From the NCBI RefSeq assembly GCF_024129355.1, contig NZ_JAMXXP010000002.1:62001-126000 (forward strand): a DNA stretch of 64,000 nt. Reading direction: 5' to 3'. The position numbers and the translations under genes were made by a program. This stretch comes from Acinetobacter lwoffii (GTDB taxonomy: Bacteria > Pseudomonadota > Gammaproteobacteria > Pseudomonadales > Moraxellaceae). Below, piece after piece: positions 54,166 through 64,000 of the stretch. Positions within the stretch are counted from its first letter, which is position 1. Each line of letters starts with the position of its first letter. Below the pieces are notes generated by a model. It had not been told where the DNA came from, made no database searches, and worked only from the letters and a program-made list of their open reading frames with translations.

Positions 54166-56670
54166 TTAGAAAGTACGTCCAATTTCGAACTGGATGTTTT
54201 TAGTATCATCTCCGTCTTTTTTATTCAACGGATAAGCATAGCTAAGTGATAATGGGCCAATCATGGTGATCCAGGTGAAACCCGCACCCACGCTATAGCG
54301 CATATTATCTGCATCGAAACCGAAGTTATCTTTACAGTACTGCTTTCCATTTACCGAAGTGCCATTAACGAAAATATTTTCATTTGATACATCACACTGG
54401 GTATCAAACACTTGCGCACCTTCAGCAAAGATGACTGGACGAACCTGACGTGCCCAATCCCCTTTGAATGGTACCGGAAGTACTAGTTCGGTACCAAATT
54501 GAACCAGTGCATTACCACCTACCTCTTCAGGAGACGGATCAGTTTGGCTAATATCAGAGAAATATACACCCGGATATTTAGGCCCCAATGTACTGTTTTC
54601 ATAACCACGAACTGAGCCAAAACCACCGGCATAGAAATTCTTGTAGAATGGTAGGTCATTACCATAACCCAACTTACCATAACCACGCAGAACAAAATCC
54701 TTGCCTAATGGGAAGAATGCCTGAGCATCATAAGTGACTTTCTGATACTCCACATCACTGCCTGGCAATGCAATTTCACCATTGATTCGATGTGACATAC
54801 CATTTGTAGGGAACATTGGGCGGTTTAAAGTATTATATGACCAGCCTAAGTTCAGGTTATAGGTAAAAAACTCACCTTTAAATTCTTGACCATAGGGGGT
54901 TGTATTAACTGGATTACCATTTTCATCAACACAATTACCTGTCTGTGTCTCAATTTGAGCCGGGCAATATTCACCGCTTCGTGTCTCTTTACCACCATTG
55001 CGTTCTAGATAATCCGCAACATACGTAGAAACATATGGACCAGTGGTCACATCGGTCTGATCAATGTTCAGGCCTAGGCTAACACTCTGGTTTTCATCAA
55101 TTGGATAACCAAAGTTAATCCCACCACCGAAACTGTCTGTCACATAGTTATTGACGTTATAATCATCATCCAGCTTGGTTTTACGGTAATACATGTTATA
55201 GCCGCGACGCACACCATCAATGGTGAAATACGGGTCCATCACGCTCAAGTTATAATAATCTTGAGTTTCAGAACGCGACAAATCGATTGAGACGCTATTA
55301 CCAGTGCCCAGGAAGTTGGTCTGGCTTAAACCAGCCTGGAAAGTTACACCACCGCTTTGCGAGAAGCCAACTGCAAGAGTACTGGTCCCTGAATGCTGCT
55401 CTTCAACGGCAACATTCAAGTCCACCTGATCTGGTGCACCTGGAATACGTGCAGGTTTGATATCGACAGTTTTAAAGAAACCGGTACGTTCCAGACGAAC
55501 CTTAGACAGGTCAATTTTTTCATTACTGGCAAGCGCACCTTCCATTTGGCGCATTTCACGACGTAATACTTCATCTGCAGTTTTCGTATTACCAGTGAAA
55601 TTAATACGTCGTACCGTGACTTGCTGACCTGGATTGATATAGTAATTTAGATCAACCAGTTTGGTTTCGTTGTTAATTTGAGGAACGATGTTGACTTCTG
55701 CATAGTAATAACCTGCATTACCATACTTACGCTGTAATAATTGCTTAACTGCGTTAACTTTTTCCTGCGAATAAGTTTCGCCTTCTTTGAAGATTTGTAA
55801 AGCCTGCAATTCCTCAGTCTTGTAAAGTGCATCACCTAAATATTTGGTTTGACCAAATTTAAATTGCTCGCCTTCATCCACAGAAACTTCGATGAAAACA
55901 TTCTTTTTATCTTCACTCAAGTTCAGGCTGGAATTGGTAATATTAAAGTTGATATAACCGCGATTCAGATACATGGCACGCAAAGCTTCTAGGCTCGCCG
56001 CCATCTTTTCACGTGCATAACGGTCATTACGCGAAATGACCGAACTCCAGCCACTTTCTTTTACGGCAAAGGCCTGCTTGATATCAGACTCTTTAAATAC
56101 GGTATTCCCGATAATATTAATATCAAAAACTTTGGCTGCTTTACCTTCAATAAAATCAATTAGCAATTCAACACGGTTATTTGGTCGAGGCGTCGTAGTG
56201 ACCGTAATATCGGCATCATAACGACCTTGCTGCATGTATTGCTGTTCAAGTTCAGTTTCAATAGTTTGCAGCGCTGATTTTTTCAGCACTTCGCCTTCAG
56301 CCAGACCCATTTTTTTCAGGCCTTCTTCAAGCGCTTCCTTAGGAATCAGCTTATTGCCTTTCAATTCGATTTTCGAAATAACCGGGCGTTCAACCACTTG
56401 GAAAACCAAGGTATTGTCCTGCTGAACGGCTTTAATGTCATCAAACAGGCCTGATGCATACATGCTACGAATTGCATTGGCAATGATTGGATCATTGACC
56501 CGATCACCACTGTTAATTGGCACTAGGCCATACACATTGTCAGGAGTTAAACGTACTAATCCATCAAATTTTATATCTTGTACAATGAATTCATCTGCTG
56601 CATATACTTGTTGTGCTACTGCCATTGCACTAACGAGTGCCAGAGGCATAAATAAATGTGTGTGCTGCAT
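54166..56670 (-). CDS. bamA: Outer membrane protein assembly factor BamA
   Basis: An 834-residue protein. A signal peptide (HLFMPLALVSAMAVAQQVYA) precedes five POTRA domains (about 24-425; FIVQDIKFDGLVRLTPDNVYGLVPI, then FDINIIGNTVFKESDIKQAF, etc.). A 16-strand barrel follows, including the conserved loop 6 segment FYAGGFGSVRGYE, and ends with the C-terminal Phe signal (IQFEIGRTF). It inserts beta-barrel proteins into the outer membrane. It follows rseP after 39 bases. Confidence 0.97.
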   Translation of the reverse strand: MQHTHLFMPLALVSAMAVAQQVYAADEFIVQDIKFDGLVRLTPDNVYGLVPINSGDRVNDPIIANAIRSMYASGLFDDIKAVQQDNTLVFQVVERPVISKIELKGNKLIPKEALEEGLKKMGLAEGEVLKKSALQTIETELEQQYMQQGRYDADITVTTTPRPNNRVELLIDFIEGKAAKVFDINIIGNTVFKESDIKQAFAVKESGWSSVISRNDRYAREKMAASLEALRAMYLNRGYINFNITNSSLNLSEDKKNVFIEVSVDEGEQFKFGQTKYLGDALYKTEELQALQIFKEGETYSQEKVNAVKQLLQRKYGNAGYYYAEVNIVPQINNETKLVDLNYYINPGQQVTVRRINFTGNTKTADEVLRREMRQMEGALASNEKIDLSKVRLERTGFFKTVDIKPARIPGAPDQVDLNVAVEEQHSGTSTLAVGFSQSGGVTFQAGLSQTNFLGTGNSVSIDLSRSETQDYYNLSVMDPYFTIDGVRRGYNMYYRKTKLDDDYNVNNYVTDSFGGGINFGYPIDENQSVSLGLNIDQTDVTTGPYVSTYVADYLERNGGKETRSGEYCPAQIETQTGNCVDENGNPVNTTPYGQEFKGEFFTYNLNLGWSYNTLNRPMFPTNGMSHRINGEIALPGSDVEYQKVTYDAQAFFPLGKDFVLRGYGKLGYGNDLPFYKNFYAGGFGSVRGYENSTLGPKYPGVYFSDISQTDPSPEEVGGNALVQFGTELVLPVPFKGDWARQVRPVIFAEGAQVFDTQCDVSNENIFVNGTSVNGKQYCKDNFGFDADNMRYSVGAGFTWITMIGPLSLSYAYPLNKKDGDDTKNIQFEIGRTF

Positions 56671-56709
56671 GCCAGTCTTTTCCGCTGTTAATTTATTCCA
56701 TTTACGTTG

Positions 56710-58065
56710 TTATAAACGCATAAAATCATTAAATAATGCCAGAAGCATCATACTGCCGAGCAGTACCATACCAATTTTTAGTCCAACCAATTGTATTTGT
56801 TCGGAAACAGGTTTACCACGAATTAATTCAACAAAATAGTAAACCAGATGTCCGCCATCAAGCATTGGAATGGGTAGTAGATTTAATATTCCTAAACTTA
56901 CACTCATTAGCGCCATAAAGGAAATAAAAGTTTCCCAGCCCATTTCTGCGCTTTGTCCTGCCACTTTGGCAATGGTAATTGGACCTGATAAATTATCCAG
57001 ACCAATCAGACCGCGTACCATTTTGACAATCGAGTTCAGAATCATCGAAGATAAATGTGCTGTTTTATCAAATGCCATTACCAGTGCTTCGCCTGGCGAG
57101 TAATGAATGGTCTGTTTATATTCTGCAGGAATGTTCAGTTTACCCGGATCGCTTTGTACGCCCAGCATACCAGTCACATTGCCCATATTGTCACGTTTAC
57201 CTTGTGGCATGACTTCCAGCTGAACCACCTGATTTTCGCGTAGTACATCCATTTTGAGTAGTTTTTCTGGAGATGCCTGTACCACCTGCACCACATCAAA
57301 CCAGTCTTTCATCTGAACGCCGTCAATAGCCAGAATCTTGTCGCCTTCTTTCAAACCTTGACGGATGGCTGCACCATCTTCACTCAGTTTGCTAATTACA
57401 GCCGGAATTTCTGGCCGATAAGGCAAGAAACCCAAACTTTCAAGTGGCGATTGACTTTGATCTTTTAAATAGTTTTGAATCGGCAACTGGAACAGTTTGT
57501 TTTCACCAGCACGATCTGCCTGAATAGAAACCACGCCAGTTTCACCAACACGATCCACCAAGGCATAACTGAGTTTTTCCCAAGTTTCTACCTGAGTACC
57601 ATCCACAGCTATAATTTTGTCGCCCGGCTGCATTTGTACTGTTGCAGCAGGTGTATTTGGTAAAACTTTGCCTACCCGGGTATTGAGCTGTTCTTGTGCC
57701 GGTAAAAACAACACCCAGAACAGAAGGACTGCAAAAATCAGGTTGATCAACGGTCCCGCTGCCACGATGGCAATCCGCTTCCAAGGATGCTGACGATTGA
57801 AGGCTTTGGGTAAGTCTTCTTCAGCGACATTACCTTCACGTTCATCCAGCATCTTGACATAGCCACCCAAAGGCAAGGCAGACAATTGATACTGAATTCC
57901 GGATTTTTTCGAGGTCCATTTTAATAATGTTGGCCCAAATCCAATCGAATAGACCAAGACTTTAACGCCCAGTTTACGCGCCACAATATAGTGACCGAAC
58001 TCGTGAATCGCAATTAAGGGACCGAGTAAGAGAATTGCAGCGGCAATCATAAACAAGGCATTCAT
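56710..58065 (-). CDS. rseP: Site-2 membrane metalloprotease RseP
   Basis: A 451-residue M50 protease. The zinc motif is HEFGH (His21, Glu22, His25) in the first membrane helix. The PDZ tandem lies about 100-300 (VGKVLPNTPAATVQMQPGDKIIAVDG and VISKLSEDGAAIRQGLKEGDKILAIDG). The third zinc ligand lies in NLLPIPMLDGGHLVYYFVE. In related bacteria it completes cleavage of anti-sigma factors and clears signal peptides. It starts four bases after dxr. Confidence 0.95.
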   Translation of the reverse strand: MNALFMIAAAILLLGPLIAIHEFGHYIVARKLGVKVLVYSIGFGPTLLKWTSKKSGIQYQLSALPLGGYVKMLDEREGNVAEEDLPKAFNRQHPWKRIAIVAAGPLINLIFAVLLFWVLFLPAQEQLNTRVGKVLPNTPAATVQMQPGDKIIAVDGTQVETWEKLSYALVDRVGETGVVSIQADRAGENKLFQLPIQNYLKDQSQSPLESLGFLPYRPEIPAVISKLSEDGAAIRQGLKEGDKILAIDGVQMKDWFDVVQVVQASPEKLLKMDVLRENQVVQLEVMPQGKRDNMGNVTGMLGVQSDPGKLNIPAEYKQTIHYSPGEALVMAFDKTAHLSSMILNSIVKMVRGLIGLDNLSGPITIAKVAGQSAEMGWETFISFMALMSVSLGILNLLPIPMLDGGHLVYYFVELIRGKPVSEQIQLVGLKIGMVLLGSMMLLALFNDFMRL

Positions 58066-58068
58066 ATC

Positions 58069-59265
58069 TTAACTTCCTTTATTCACAACATATTGCTGTG
58101 ATAAACCTCGCGCCATTTGATCTGCTTGCAAGATAGCCTCCAGATCATGTGCGGGTTGATTGTCCATCTGATTTAGGACGTGCTCAACTACCTGAGGAAT
58201 TTGGGTAAATCTGATCTGTTGATTTAAAAATGCAGCAACTGCAATTTCATTGGCCGCATTTAAAATTGTCGGTGCAATTCCGCCACTCTGCATGGCCTGA
58301 CGGGCCAATTTTAATGCAGGGAAACGGAGCATATCCGGTTCTTGAAAATTAAGTTGTGAATGCATAAACAGATCCAGTGGCGCCACATGCGTACTAATAC
58401 GCTCAGGCCATGCCAATGCATGTGCAATAGGCGTGCCCATATCCGGATTACCCATTTGTGCCAAAGTCGAACCATCAACGTATTGAACCATGGAGTGAAT
58501 AATACTCTGTGGATGCACAACAACTGTAACAAATTGTTCTTGAACTGCAAACAAATGACAGGCTTCGATCAATTCTAAACCTTTATTCATTAAGGTAGCA
58601 GAATCGACTGAAATTTTTTGCCCCATGGACCAGTTAGGATGCTTGCAGGCTTGAGCAGGTGTAACCTCTTCAAGTTGCTGCATGCTGTGGTTCAGAAACG
58701 GCCCACCCGACGCGGTCAGCAGAATCTGGGATACACCCAGTTTAGGCTTGCCATGACGCTCTGCCTCAAAATAATGCTGTGGCAGACATTGGAAAATCGC
58801 GTTATGTTCAGAGTCAACGGGAAGCAGTAATGCCCCATGATCGCGCGCTGCCTGCATCATGATGTCACCCGACATCACCAAAGCTTCTTTATTGGCCAAC
58901 AGTACGCGTTTACCCGCTTTCACCGCAGCCAATGTCGGCAACAATCCTGCGGCACCAACGATTGCCGCCATGACGATATCAACATCCGCGTGTTCAGCCA
59001 CAGCAATTAAACCGGCTTCATCTTGCAGAATTTCAATATCAGATAAATGATGTTGCTGAAGTAGTTTTGAAAGTTCATCTACTTTTTCAGCCGGTACCAC
59101 CGCCACTTTAGGACGGTATTGCTGGCAAATTTCGATCAGCTCCTCGATACGACTTTGCGCGGTCACAGCAAAAACCGAGTATGCTTCAGGATGTCGCTGC
59201 AAGATTTTTAAAGTACTTTGACCAATGGAACCTGTAGCACCCAGTATACAAACTGCTTGTGACAT
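58069..59265 (-). CDS. dxr: 1-deoxy-D-xylulose 5-phosphate reductoisomerase
   Basis: A 398-residue MEP-pathway enzyme. NADPH motif [18 protein letters not shown] at the N-terminus, [31 protein letters not shown] (metal ligands), LLTASGGPF and [27 protein letters not shown]. It makes 2-C-methyl-D-erythritol 4-phosphate, feeding isoprenoid synthesis and hence UppS, which is encoded two genes upstream. Confidence 0.96.
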   Translation of the reverse strand: MSQAVCILGATGSIGQSTLKILQRHPEAYSVFAVTAQSRIEELIEICQQYRPKVAVVPAEKVDELSKLLQQHHLSDIEILQDEAGLIAVAEHADVDIVMAAIVGAAGLLPTLAAVKAGKRVLLANKEALVMSGDIMMQAARDHGALLLPVDSEHNAIFQCLPQHYFEAERHGKPKLGVSQILLTASGGPFLNHSMQQLEEVTPAQACKHPNWSMGQKISVDSATLMNKGLELIEACHLFAVQEQFVTVVVHPQSIIHSMVQYVDGSTLAQMGNPDMGTPIAHALAWPERISTHVAPLDLFMHSQLNFQEPDMLRFPALKLARQAMQSGGIAPTILNAANEIAVAAFLNQQIRFTQIPQVVEHVLNQMDNQPAHDLEAILQADQMARGLSQQYVVNKGS

Positions 59266-60090
59266 TTATAAATCTACACCAATAAGTTTTAAAACAGCCA
59301 TACCTGCTGCAAAGATTGGAGCTGCAGCAAGCAAAGAATCGATACGATCCAGTACTCCGCCATGTCCTGGCAAAATGCGACCTGAATCCTTAATACCGGC
59401 ACGACGTTTGATCATGGATTCAAACAGGTCACCCAGTACCGAACTAAATACTGTAACGACAGATAAAATCAGGAATAAAATTAGTTCTGGCCAGGTCATA
59501 TCCAGATAAAGCAAGGCGACTGCCGTTACAATCAGCATTGAGGTAACGATACCGCCATACAACCCTTCTACCGATTTGTTGGGACTAACATTCGGCGCCA
59601 ACTTTTTCTTGCCGAATTTACGACCCACAAAATACGCACCGCTATCTGCGCCCCATACCAGTAAAAACAGGTACATCAGCCACCACGGTGAACTTTGCCA
59701 GACAGAGAAAATTGCAGTAACCGCAGCAGAGATCAGAACTACGCCGATTCCGTGCAGGCTGGCGTTGTACCAGCCATCATATTCAGGATAGGTTTTAACC
59801 CAGTAAATGCTGAGCAACCAAGTAATTATAGAAGCTACCCATAACAATAAGGCAACTTCGGCAAAATACAATGCCAAAGCTGAAAGTGCTGCAGTGAGCA
59901 CTCCATATCCCCAAGCAACAGGTTTGATGACATATTTAAATTTTCGCGGCATGAGTTTAAACCACTCATAACCGGCCACCCCAGCAGCAAGAACCATCAA
60001 TACAAACATTGGATAATGTGATTCAGTAGCAAACATACAGCTCAGTACAACTGCTACCAACACCAATGCGGTTATAATCCGCTCAAACAT
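59266..60090 (-). CDS. cdsA: Phosphatidate cytidylyltransferase CdsA
   Basis: A 274-residue integral membrane enzyme with about seven to eight hydrophobic helices. The CDS signature is seen near the C-terminus: SMIKRRAGIKDSGRILPGHGGVLDRIDSL, preceded by LFLLVWGADSGAYFVGRKFGKKKLAPNVSPNKSVEG. It produces CDP-diacylglycerol for phospholipid synthesis. It directly abuts dxr and uppS (0-3 bases). Confidence 0.96.
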   Translation of the reverse strand: MFERIITALVLVAVVLSCMFATESHYPMFVLMVLAAGVAGYEWFKLMPRKFKYVIKPVAWGYGVLTAALSALALYFAEVALLLWVASIITWLLSIYWVKTYPEYDGWYNASLHGIGVVLISAAVTAIFSVWQSSPWWLMYLFLLVWGADSGAYFVGRKFGKKKLAPNVSPNKSVEGLYGGIVTSMLIVTAVALLYLDMTWPELILFLILSVVTVFSSVLGDLFESMIKRRAGIKDSGRILPGHGGVLDRIDSLLAAAPIFAAGMAVLKLIGVDL

Positions 60091-60093
60091 GTA

Positions 60094-60846
60094 TTAATTC
60101 TCAAGTTTTTCCTGATGAATCTGTTCTGATGTTTTACCAAAACGACGTTCACGCCCACCAAATACGGCAAGTGCATCATCAAGTTCTTCAACGGTAAATT
60201 CTGGCCATAGCGTCTCAGTGAAATAAAGCTCTGCATAGGCTGCCTGCCATAACAGGAAATTCGACAGACGGAAATCTCCACCGGTACGAATCAGCAGATC
60301 AACTGCAGGTAAATCACCGAGGCTGACATATTGACCAAATACATCAGTATTAATTGCATCAAGATCTAATTTATTTGTTAAAACATCGCTAGCAATTCGC
60401 TGTGCAGCTTGTGCCATATCCCACATACCACCATAACTGATTGCAATAGTGAGTGTCATACTATTGAAATTAGCAGTCCTTTCTTCGGCATGCAACATAA
60501 GCCCCTGTAATTCTGAGGACAAACGGCTGCGATCACCGATAAAGCGTAAGGCAATATTGAATTTTTCCATGCGGGGTAATTGTTCATGAATGGTGTCAAC
60601 CAGCAATTTCATGAGCAATTCAACTTCAAACTGTGGACGATTCCAGTTTTCACTGGAAAAGGCAAATACAGTTAAAGCCTGGATATTTCTTTTTTTACAG
60701 TGTTCAACAATCGGATCCAGAACCGTTTTTCCTTCACGGTGTCCATCACCTTTCTGCATCTGATTTTTTTTGGCAAAACGATTGTTGCCATCCATGATGA
60801 TGGCAACATGTTTCGGAAGACGGGGATTTTCTTCAGCAACGGTCAT
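60094..60846 (-). CDS. uppS: Undecaprenyl diphosphate synthase
   Basis: A 250-residue cis-prenyltransferase. The phosphate-binding region is AIIMDGNNRFAKKNQ (Asp conserved; Asn replaces the usual Gly in DGNxRWA). AFSSENWNRP, TIAISYGGMWD and DLLIRTGGDFRLSNFLLWQAAYAELYFTETLWPEF complete the active site. It elongates farnesyl diphosphate to C55 for peptidoglycan and capsule carriers. Note NNRFAKKN in place of the common GNGRWAKK. Confidence 0.95.
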   Translation of the reverse strand: MTVAEENPRLPKHVAIIMDGNNRFAKKNQMQKGDGHREGKTVLDPIVEHCKKRNIQALTVFAFSSENWNRPQFEVELLMKLLVDTIHEQLPRMEKFNIALRFIGDRSRLSSELQGLMLHAEERTANFNSMTLTIAISYGGMWDMAQAAQRIASDVLTNKLDLDAINTDVFGQYVSLGDLPAVDLLIRTGGDFRLSNFLLWQAAYAELYFTETLWPEFTVEELDDALAVFGGRERRFGKTSEQIHQEKLEN

Positions 60847-60853
60847 CGATGAA

Positions 60854-61408
60854 TTAGACCTTCATCAATTCAGCTTCTTTCGCAGCCAAGCGCTTGTCAA
60901 CTTCAGCAACAAATTTGTCAGTAATTTTCTGGATTTCGTCAGCAGCACGACGCTCTTCATCTTCAGAAATTTCTTTTTCTTTCAACAAAGCCTTGATATC
61001 GCCCAATACATCACGGCGAATGTTACGGATCGCCACTTTGGCATTTTCTGCTTCATTACGCGCCACTTTCTGCATGTCACGACGCGTTTCTTCAGTCAAC
61101 GCAGCCATCGGTACACGAATCGCATCTGCTGTAATTGGGTTTAGACCCAAATCAGATTCACGAATCGCTTTATCAATTGCAGAAACCATTGAACGTTCGA
61201 AAGGCTGGATTAACAAAGTACGTGAATCTTCAACACCTACGTTTGCCACCTGGTTCAATGGAACGTCTGAACCATAGTAAGAAACCATCACGTTATTTAA
61301 AATTGATGGATGCGCACGACCGGTACGAACTTTTGCAAAACCATGCTCTAGAGATTCTAGAGTTTTGTTCATACGGTCTTCGCTGTCTTTTTTAAGATCG
61401 TTAATCAT
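60854..61408 (-). CDS. frr: Ribosome recycling factor
   Basis: 184 residues from [37 protein letters not shown]. The ATG has an AAGGAAG site, and 27 upstream codons of open frame are not typical. [38 protein letters not shown] and [36 protein letters not shown] follow the family pattern. With EF-G it splits post-termination ribosomes. It lies 80 bases after pyrH, as in most bacteria. Confidence 0.96.
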   Translation of the reverse strand: MINDLKKDSEDRMNKTLESLEHGFAKVRTGRAHPSILNNVMVSYYGSDVPLNQVANVGVEDSRTLLIQPFERSMVSAIDKAIRESDLGLNPITADAIRVPMAALTEETRRDMQKVARNEAENAKVAIRNIRRDVLGDIKALLKEKEISEDEERRAADEIQKITDKFVAEVDKRLAAKEAELMKV

Positions 61409-61488
61409 ATGATCTTCCTTACTTAATTCTTGAAAAGAGGTTATTACTAAATTAGCGTGTAGTATAAAGTGCTTTGGTGCTGACGTCA

Positions 61489-62223
61489 TTAATTGGTAAC
61501 GTGAGTCCCTTCTTTTTCACCCATCACAACGGAAAGCAATGCGCCAGATTTATTCATATCGAATACTTGTAGCGGCACATTGTGATCACGACATAAACAG
61601 ATTGCAGTTAAGTCCATCACACCCAGCTTTTCGTCCAGAACTTGGTCAAAAGTCAATGTGTCATATTTAACCGCATCATCATATTTGCTTGGATCTTTAT
61701 TATATACGCCATCAACTTTGGTCGCTTTCAAGATCAAGTCTGATTCGATTTCGATACCACGTAAACAGGCAGCAGTATCTGTCGTAAAGAACGGATTACC
61801 TGTACCTGCCACGAATACACACACTTCACCCTGAGTCAGGTGACGGATTGCATCACGGCTTGAGTAAGACTCAACCACGGCACCAATTGGCAATGCAGAC
61901 ATTAAACGGGTTTTAATATTACGGCGCACCAAAGCGTCGCGAAGTGCCAAACCATTCATGACTGTTGCCAGCATACCCATCTGATCGCCAGTTACACGGC
62001 CAACCAGACCATCTTTTTGTAGTTGGCTACCGCGATACAGGTTACCACCACCCACAACAATACCTACTTGTACGCCTAAACCCACGAGGTGCGCAATAGA
62101 AAGTGACATCTGATCGAGCACTTGTGCATCGATCCCCATGTCTTTATTGCCTGCCAGCGCTTCACCAGAAAGCTTTAACAGGATGCGACCAAAGCGTGGC
62201 TTTTTAGAATCCAACATCATCAA
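61489..62223 (-). CDS. pyrH: Uridylate kinase
   Basis: A 244-residue hexameric UMP kinase of the amino-acid kinase fold: [95 protein letters not shown] and [25 protein letters not shown]. It converts UMP to UDP. In many bacteria it follows rpsB-tsf. Here rimO lies upstream instead. Confidence 0.96.
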   Translation of the reverse strand: MMMLDSKKPRFGRILLKLSGEALAGNKDMGIDAQVLDQMSLSIAHLVGLGVQVGIVVGGGNLYRGSQLQKDGLVGRVTGDQMGMLATVMNGLALRDALVRRNIKTRLMSALPIGAVVESYSSRDAIRHLTQGEVCVFVAGTGNPFFTTDTAACLRGIEIESDLILKATKVDGVYNKDPSKYDDAVKYDTLTFDQVLDEKLGVMDLTAICLCRDHNVPLQVFDMNKSGALLSVVMGEKEGTHVTN

Positions 62224-62263
62224 ACTCCAAAGTATTCAATTTAAATTTTTTTAATTCAAAATC

Positions 62264-63607
62264 TTAAGCAGACTTGAGTGAAATGAGTTTTGCATACAGA
62301 TCGTATTCATCTGCATCAGTAATCTCAACTTCAAGCAAATCCCCTGCCTTGATGACACTTTTATCGATATCTTCAACAAAAACATTGCCATCAATTTCAG
62401 GTGCATCTGCATAAGAACGCGCAACCGCTACCGGGAATTCATCTTCCAGGTCATCTACCAGCACAGTCATGGTCTGACCGATACGTTTTTGGAGTTTGGC
62501 TGCCGAGATTTCTTGCTGAACCTGCATGAAACGCTCATAACGCTCCTGTTTAATTTCTTCAGGAACGTGATCTGGCAAATCATTTGCGGTCGCACCTTCA
62601 ACTGGCGAATAGGTGAAACATCCCACACGATCCAGCTGGGCTTCTTTCAACCAGTCCAATAGCATCTGGAAGTCTTCTTCGGTTTCACCCGGGAAGCCCA
62701 CCACAAATGTTGAACGGAGTACCAAATCAGGACATTTCTCACGCCAGATTTTCAAACGCTCCAGTGTATTTTCACTGTGCGCAGGTCGTTTCATCAGTTT
62801 GAGAATTTTTGGACTTGCGTGCTGGAATGGAATATCCAGATAAGGCAGGATTTTGCCTTGTGCCATCAGGTCAATTACTGCATCTACATGCGGATACGGG
62901 TAAACATAGTGCAAACGCACCCAGATTCCCAACTGACCTAATGCTTCACACATGTCATAGAATTTGGTTTTAACCGGCTGGCCATTCCAGAAATCCAGCT
63001 TGTATTTCGTGTCCAGGCCATAAGCAGAAGTATCCTGGGAGATGACGAGTACTTCTTTTACACCGGCACGTTTCAGCGCTGCAGCTTCATCAAGCACAGA
63101 ACCGACTGGACGTGAAACCAGATCGCCACGCATGCTTGGAATAATACAGAAGGTACAACGATGGTTGCAGCCTTCAGATATTTTCAGATAAGCATAGTGT
63201 TTTGGCGTCAGGCGGATGCCTTGTTCTGGAACCAGATCAATAAATGGATTGTGTTTTGGCGGCTCAGGCACGTATTGATGAACCGCATCCATAACTTCTT
63301 TATATGCCGCTGCACCTGTCACTTTCAGGACATTGGGATGCATTTGGCGAATCTTGTCTTCGTCTTTACCTAGACAACCTGTTACGATCACGCGACCATT
63401 CGCGCTCATCGCCTCACCAATCGCATCTAGCGATTCTTGCACTGCGGATTCAATGAAACCACAGGTATTTACTACAACTAAATCAGCACCGTCATAATCC
63501 GAAGCGACGTCATAACCTTCAGTCTTCAACTGGGTTAAAATACGTTCAGAATCTACCAATGCCTTAGGACAACCTAAAGATACAAAACCGACTTTGGGGG
63601 ACTTCAT
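62264..63607 (-). CDS. rimO: Ribosomal protein S12 methylthiotransferase RimO
   Basis: A 447-residue radical-SAM methylthiotransferase. An N-terminal UPF0004 domain ([50 protein letters not shown]) holds three Cys for one [4Fe-4S] cluster. The radical-SAM CxxxCxxC is in [18 protein letters not shown] near residue 150, and a C-terminal TRAM domain closes it. It adds a methylthio group to an aspartate of S12. It ends 41 bases before pyrH. Confidence 0.95.
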   Translation of the reverse strand: MKSPKVGFVSLGCPKALVDSERILTQLKTEGYDVASDYDGADLVVVNTCGFIESAVQESLDAIGEAMSANGRVIVTGCLGKDEDKIRQMHPNVLKVTGAAAYKEVMDAVHQYVPEPPKHNPFIDLVPEQGIRLTPKHYAYLKISEGCNHRCTFCIIPSMRGDLVSRPVGSVLDEAAALKRAGVKEVLVISQDTSAYGLDTKYKLDFWNGQPVKTKFYDMCEALGQLGIWVRLHYVYPYPHVDAVIDLMAQGKILPYLDIPFQHASPKILKLMKRPAHSENTLERLKIWREKCPDLVLRSTFVVGFPGETEEDFQMLLDWLKEAQLDRVGCFTYSPVEGATANDLPDHVPEEIKQERYERFMQVQQEISAAKLQKRIGQTMTVLVDDLEDEFPVAVARSYADAPEIDGNVFVEDIDKSVIKAGDLLEVEITDADEYDLYAKLISLKSA

Positions 63608-63688
63608 GAATTTTCGCTCTACTAGAATGCGCGTATTGTATGTCTTTTCGCATCATAAAAATAGTTGAAAACCTGACTCTTTGCATCA

Positions 63689-63747
63689 TGCACTAAAATA
63701 TTGCCATAAAATATTCAACATACCCACCAATGCACCAAAATGAATCA
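63689..63747 (+). promoter_or_regulatory. Two NtrC-like enhancer sites
   Basis: TGCACTAAAATATTGCC (63689-63705) and TGCACCAAAATGAATCA (63731-63747) each match the left half and spacer of the NtrC box TGCAC(C/T)-N5-GGTGCA. They are 42 bp apart (four helical turns) and about 110-165 bp upstream of the sigma-54 -24 element. The right halves are degenerate. Confidence 0.5.
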
Positions 63748-63852
63748 TTTTAGATTTACAGCCTCAATTTAATCCGCTATATCTAAGATGAATTGTGTTG
63801 CTCTGTCACATTTCTGCATTTCATCGCAATAAATAATCTCTAGTCAGAAAAG

Positions 63853-63869
63853 TTGGCGTGCATCTTGCA
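63853..63869 (+). promoter_or_regulatory. Sigma-54 (RpoN) promoter, -24/-12
   Basis: TTGGCGTGCATCTTGCA matches the consensus TTGGCACG-N4-TTGCA at all but two positions, with the invariant GG (63855-63856) and GC (63867-63868) exactly 12 apart. A transcript would start near 63880, just before the partial gene. Confidence 0.7.
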
Positions 63870-63903
63870 TCAAATCAGAACTTAAAATTGATTAAATTGC
63901 TTT

Positions 63904-64000
63904 ATGAAGATGCCATTGCGCCATTTTAATACAGGAACAAACCCGCGAATGGATCAAATTATTCCGATCGACTATCGTGCTTTAGTGGACAACATGACCA
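63904..64000 (+). CDS. Start of a nitrogen-regulated gene, possibly ntrB/glnL sensor kinase (cut by window edge)
   Basis: An open frame runs to the window end. From ATG 63904 it reads MKMPLRHFNTGTNPR before MDQIIPIDYRALVDNMT. The inner ATG at 63949 is the more likely start, with AGGA 12 bases upstream. The IDYRALVDNMT segment resembles the PAS-domain opening of NtrB proteins (xxLLDNLTTA). The RpoN promoter and NtrC-like sites upstream agree with nitrogen control. With only 17-32 codons visible this remains a guess. Confidence 0.35.
   Translation, partial: MKMPLRHFNTGTNPRMDQIIPIDYRALVDNMT

Overview
The window looks like a chromosomal segment of a gammaproteobacterium of the Moraxellaceae, most likely Acinetobacter. 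This rests on recognising the housekeeping proteins and their order (pgk/fba, recA-recX, pyrH-frr-uppS-cdsA-dxr-rseP-bamA-skp-lpxD-fabZ-lpxA) and on the moderately AT-rich composition. The species cannot be read from this alone. It carries one complete, apparently intact temperate prophage of about 35 kb.

Left chromosomal flank (1-11.83 kb): the 5' end of fba, a small lipoprotein, pgk, a DUF2237-yceF(Maf)-roxA cluster on the + strand, a NarX/NarL-type two-component system, a tandem GST_N/glutaredoxin-like protein, RraA, an NAD(P)-binding protein, rpsT, a 41-residue lipoprotein, a histidine phosphatase and cysQ.

Prophage (11,860-46,834): it is bounded by an exact 21-bp direct repeat that lies in frame inside the start of yrfG. 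The left copy carries the original yrfG start as a 23-codon stub. The right copy is fused to the rest of yrfG with a phage-supplied start codon and ribosome binding site. Gene order is lambda-like for control and replication: cI, cro, O with internal iterons, P, rusA and a Q-like gene, plus a PD-(D/E)XK nuclease/RecT/xis/int arm. The virion is T7-like: gp6.7-like small proteins, portal, scaffold, capsid, tail tubular A and B, a gp13-like GNAT protein, internal virion proteins with lytic transglycosylase, TerS/TerL, a tailspike, then holin/SAR endolysin/Rz-Rz1. No phage RNA polymerase gene is seen, so the late genes probably depend on host polymerase with antitermination. The late operon is divided by repeated elements made of a GGTTTGTTGGGT motif and a hairpin whose T-run abuts the next start codon. 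A probable cyclic-nucleotide sponge (Acb2/Tad1-type, anti-CBASS/Thoeris) sits between the capsid and tail genes.

Right chromosomal flank (46.8-64 kb): yrfG-hslR, recA, recX, the 4.5S SRP RNA (- strand), a CpoB/YbgF-like protein, then a long minus-strand envelope and translation cluster rimO, pyrH-frr-uppS-cdsA-dxr-rseP-bamA-skp-lpxD-fabZ-lpxA. At the extreme right a + strand gene begins behind a near-consensus sigma-54 promoter with two upstream NtrC-like sites, suggesting a nitrogen-regulated gene, possibly ntrB.
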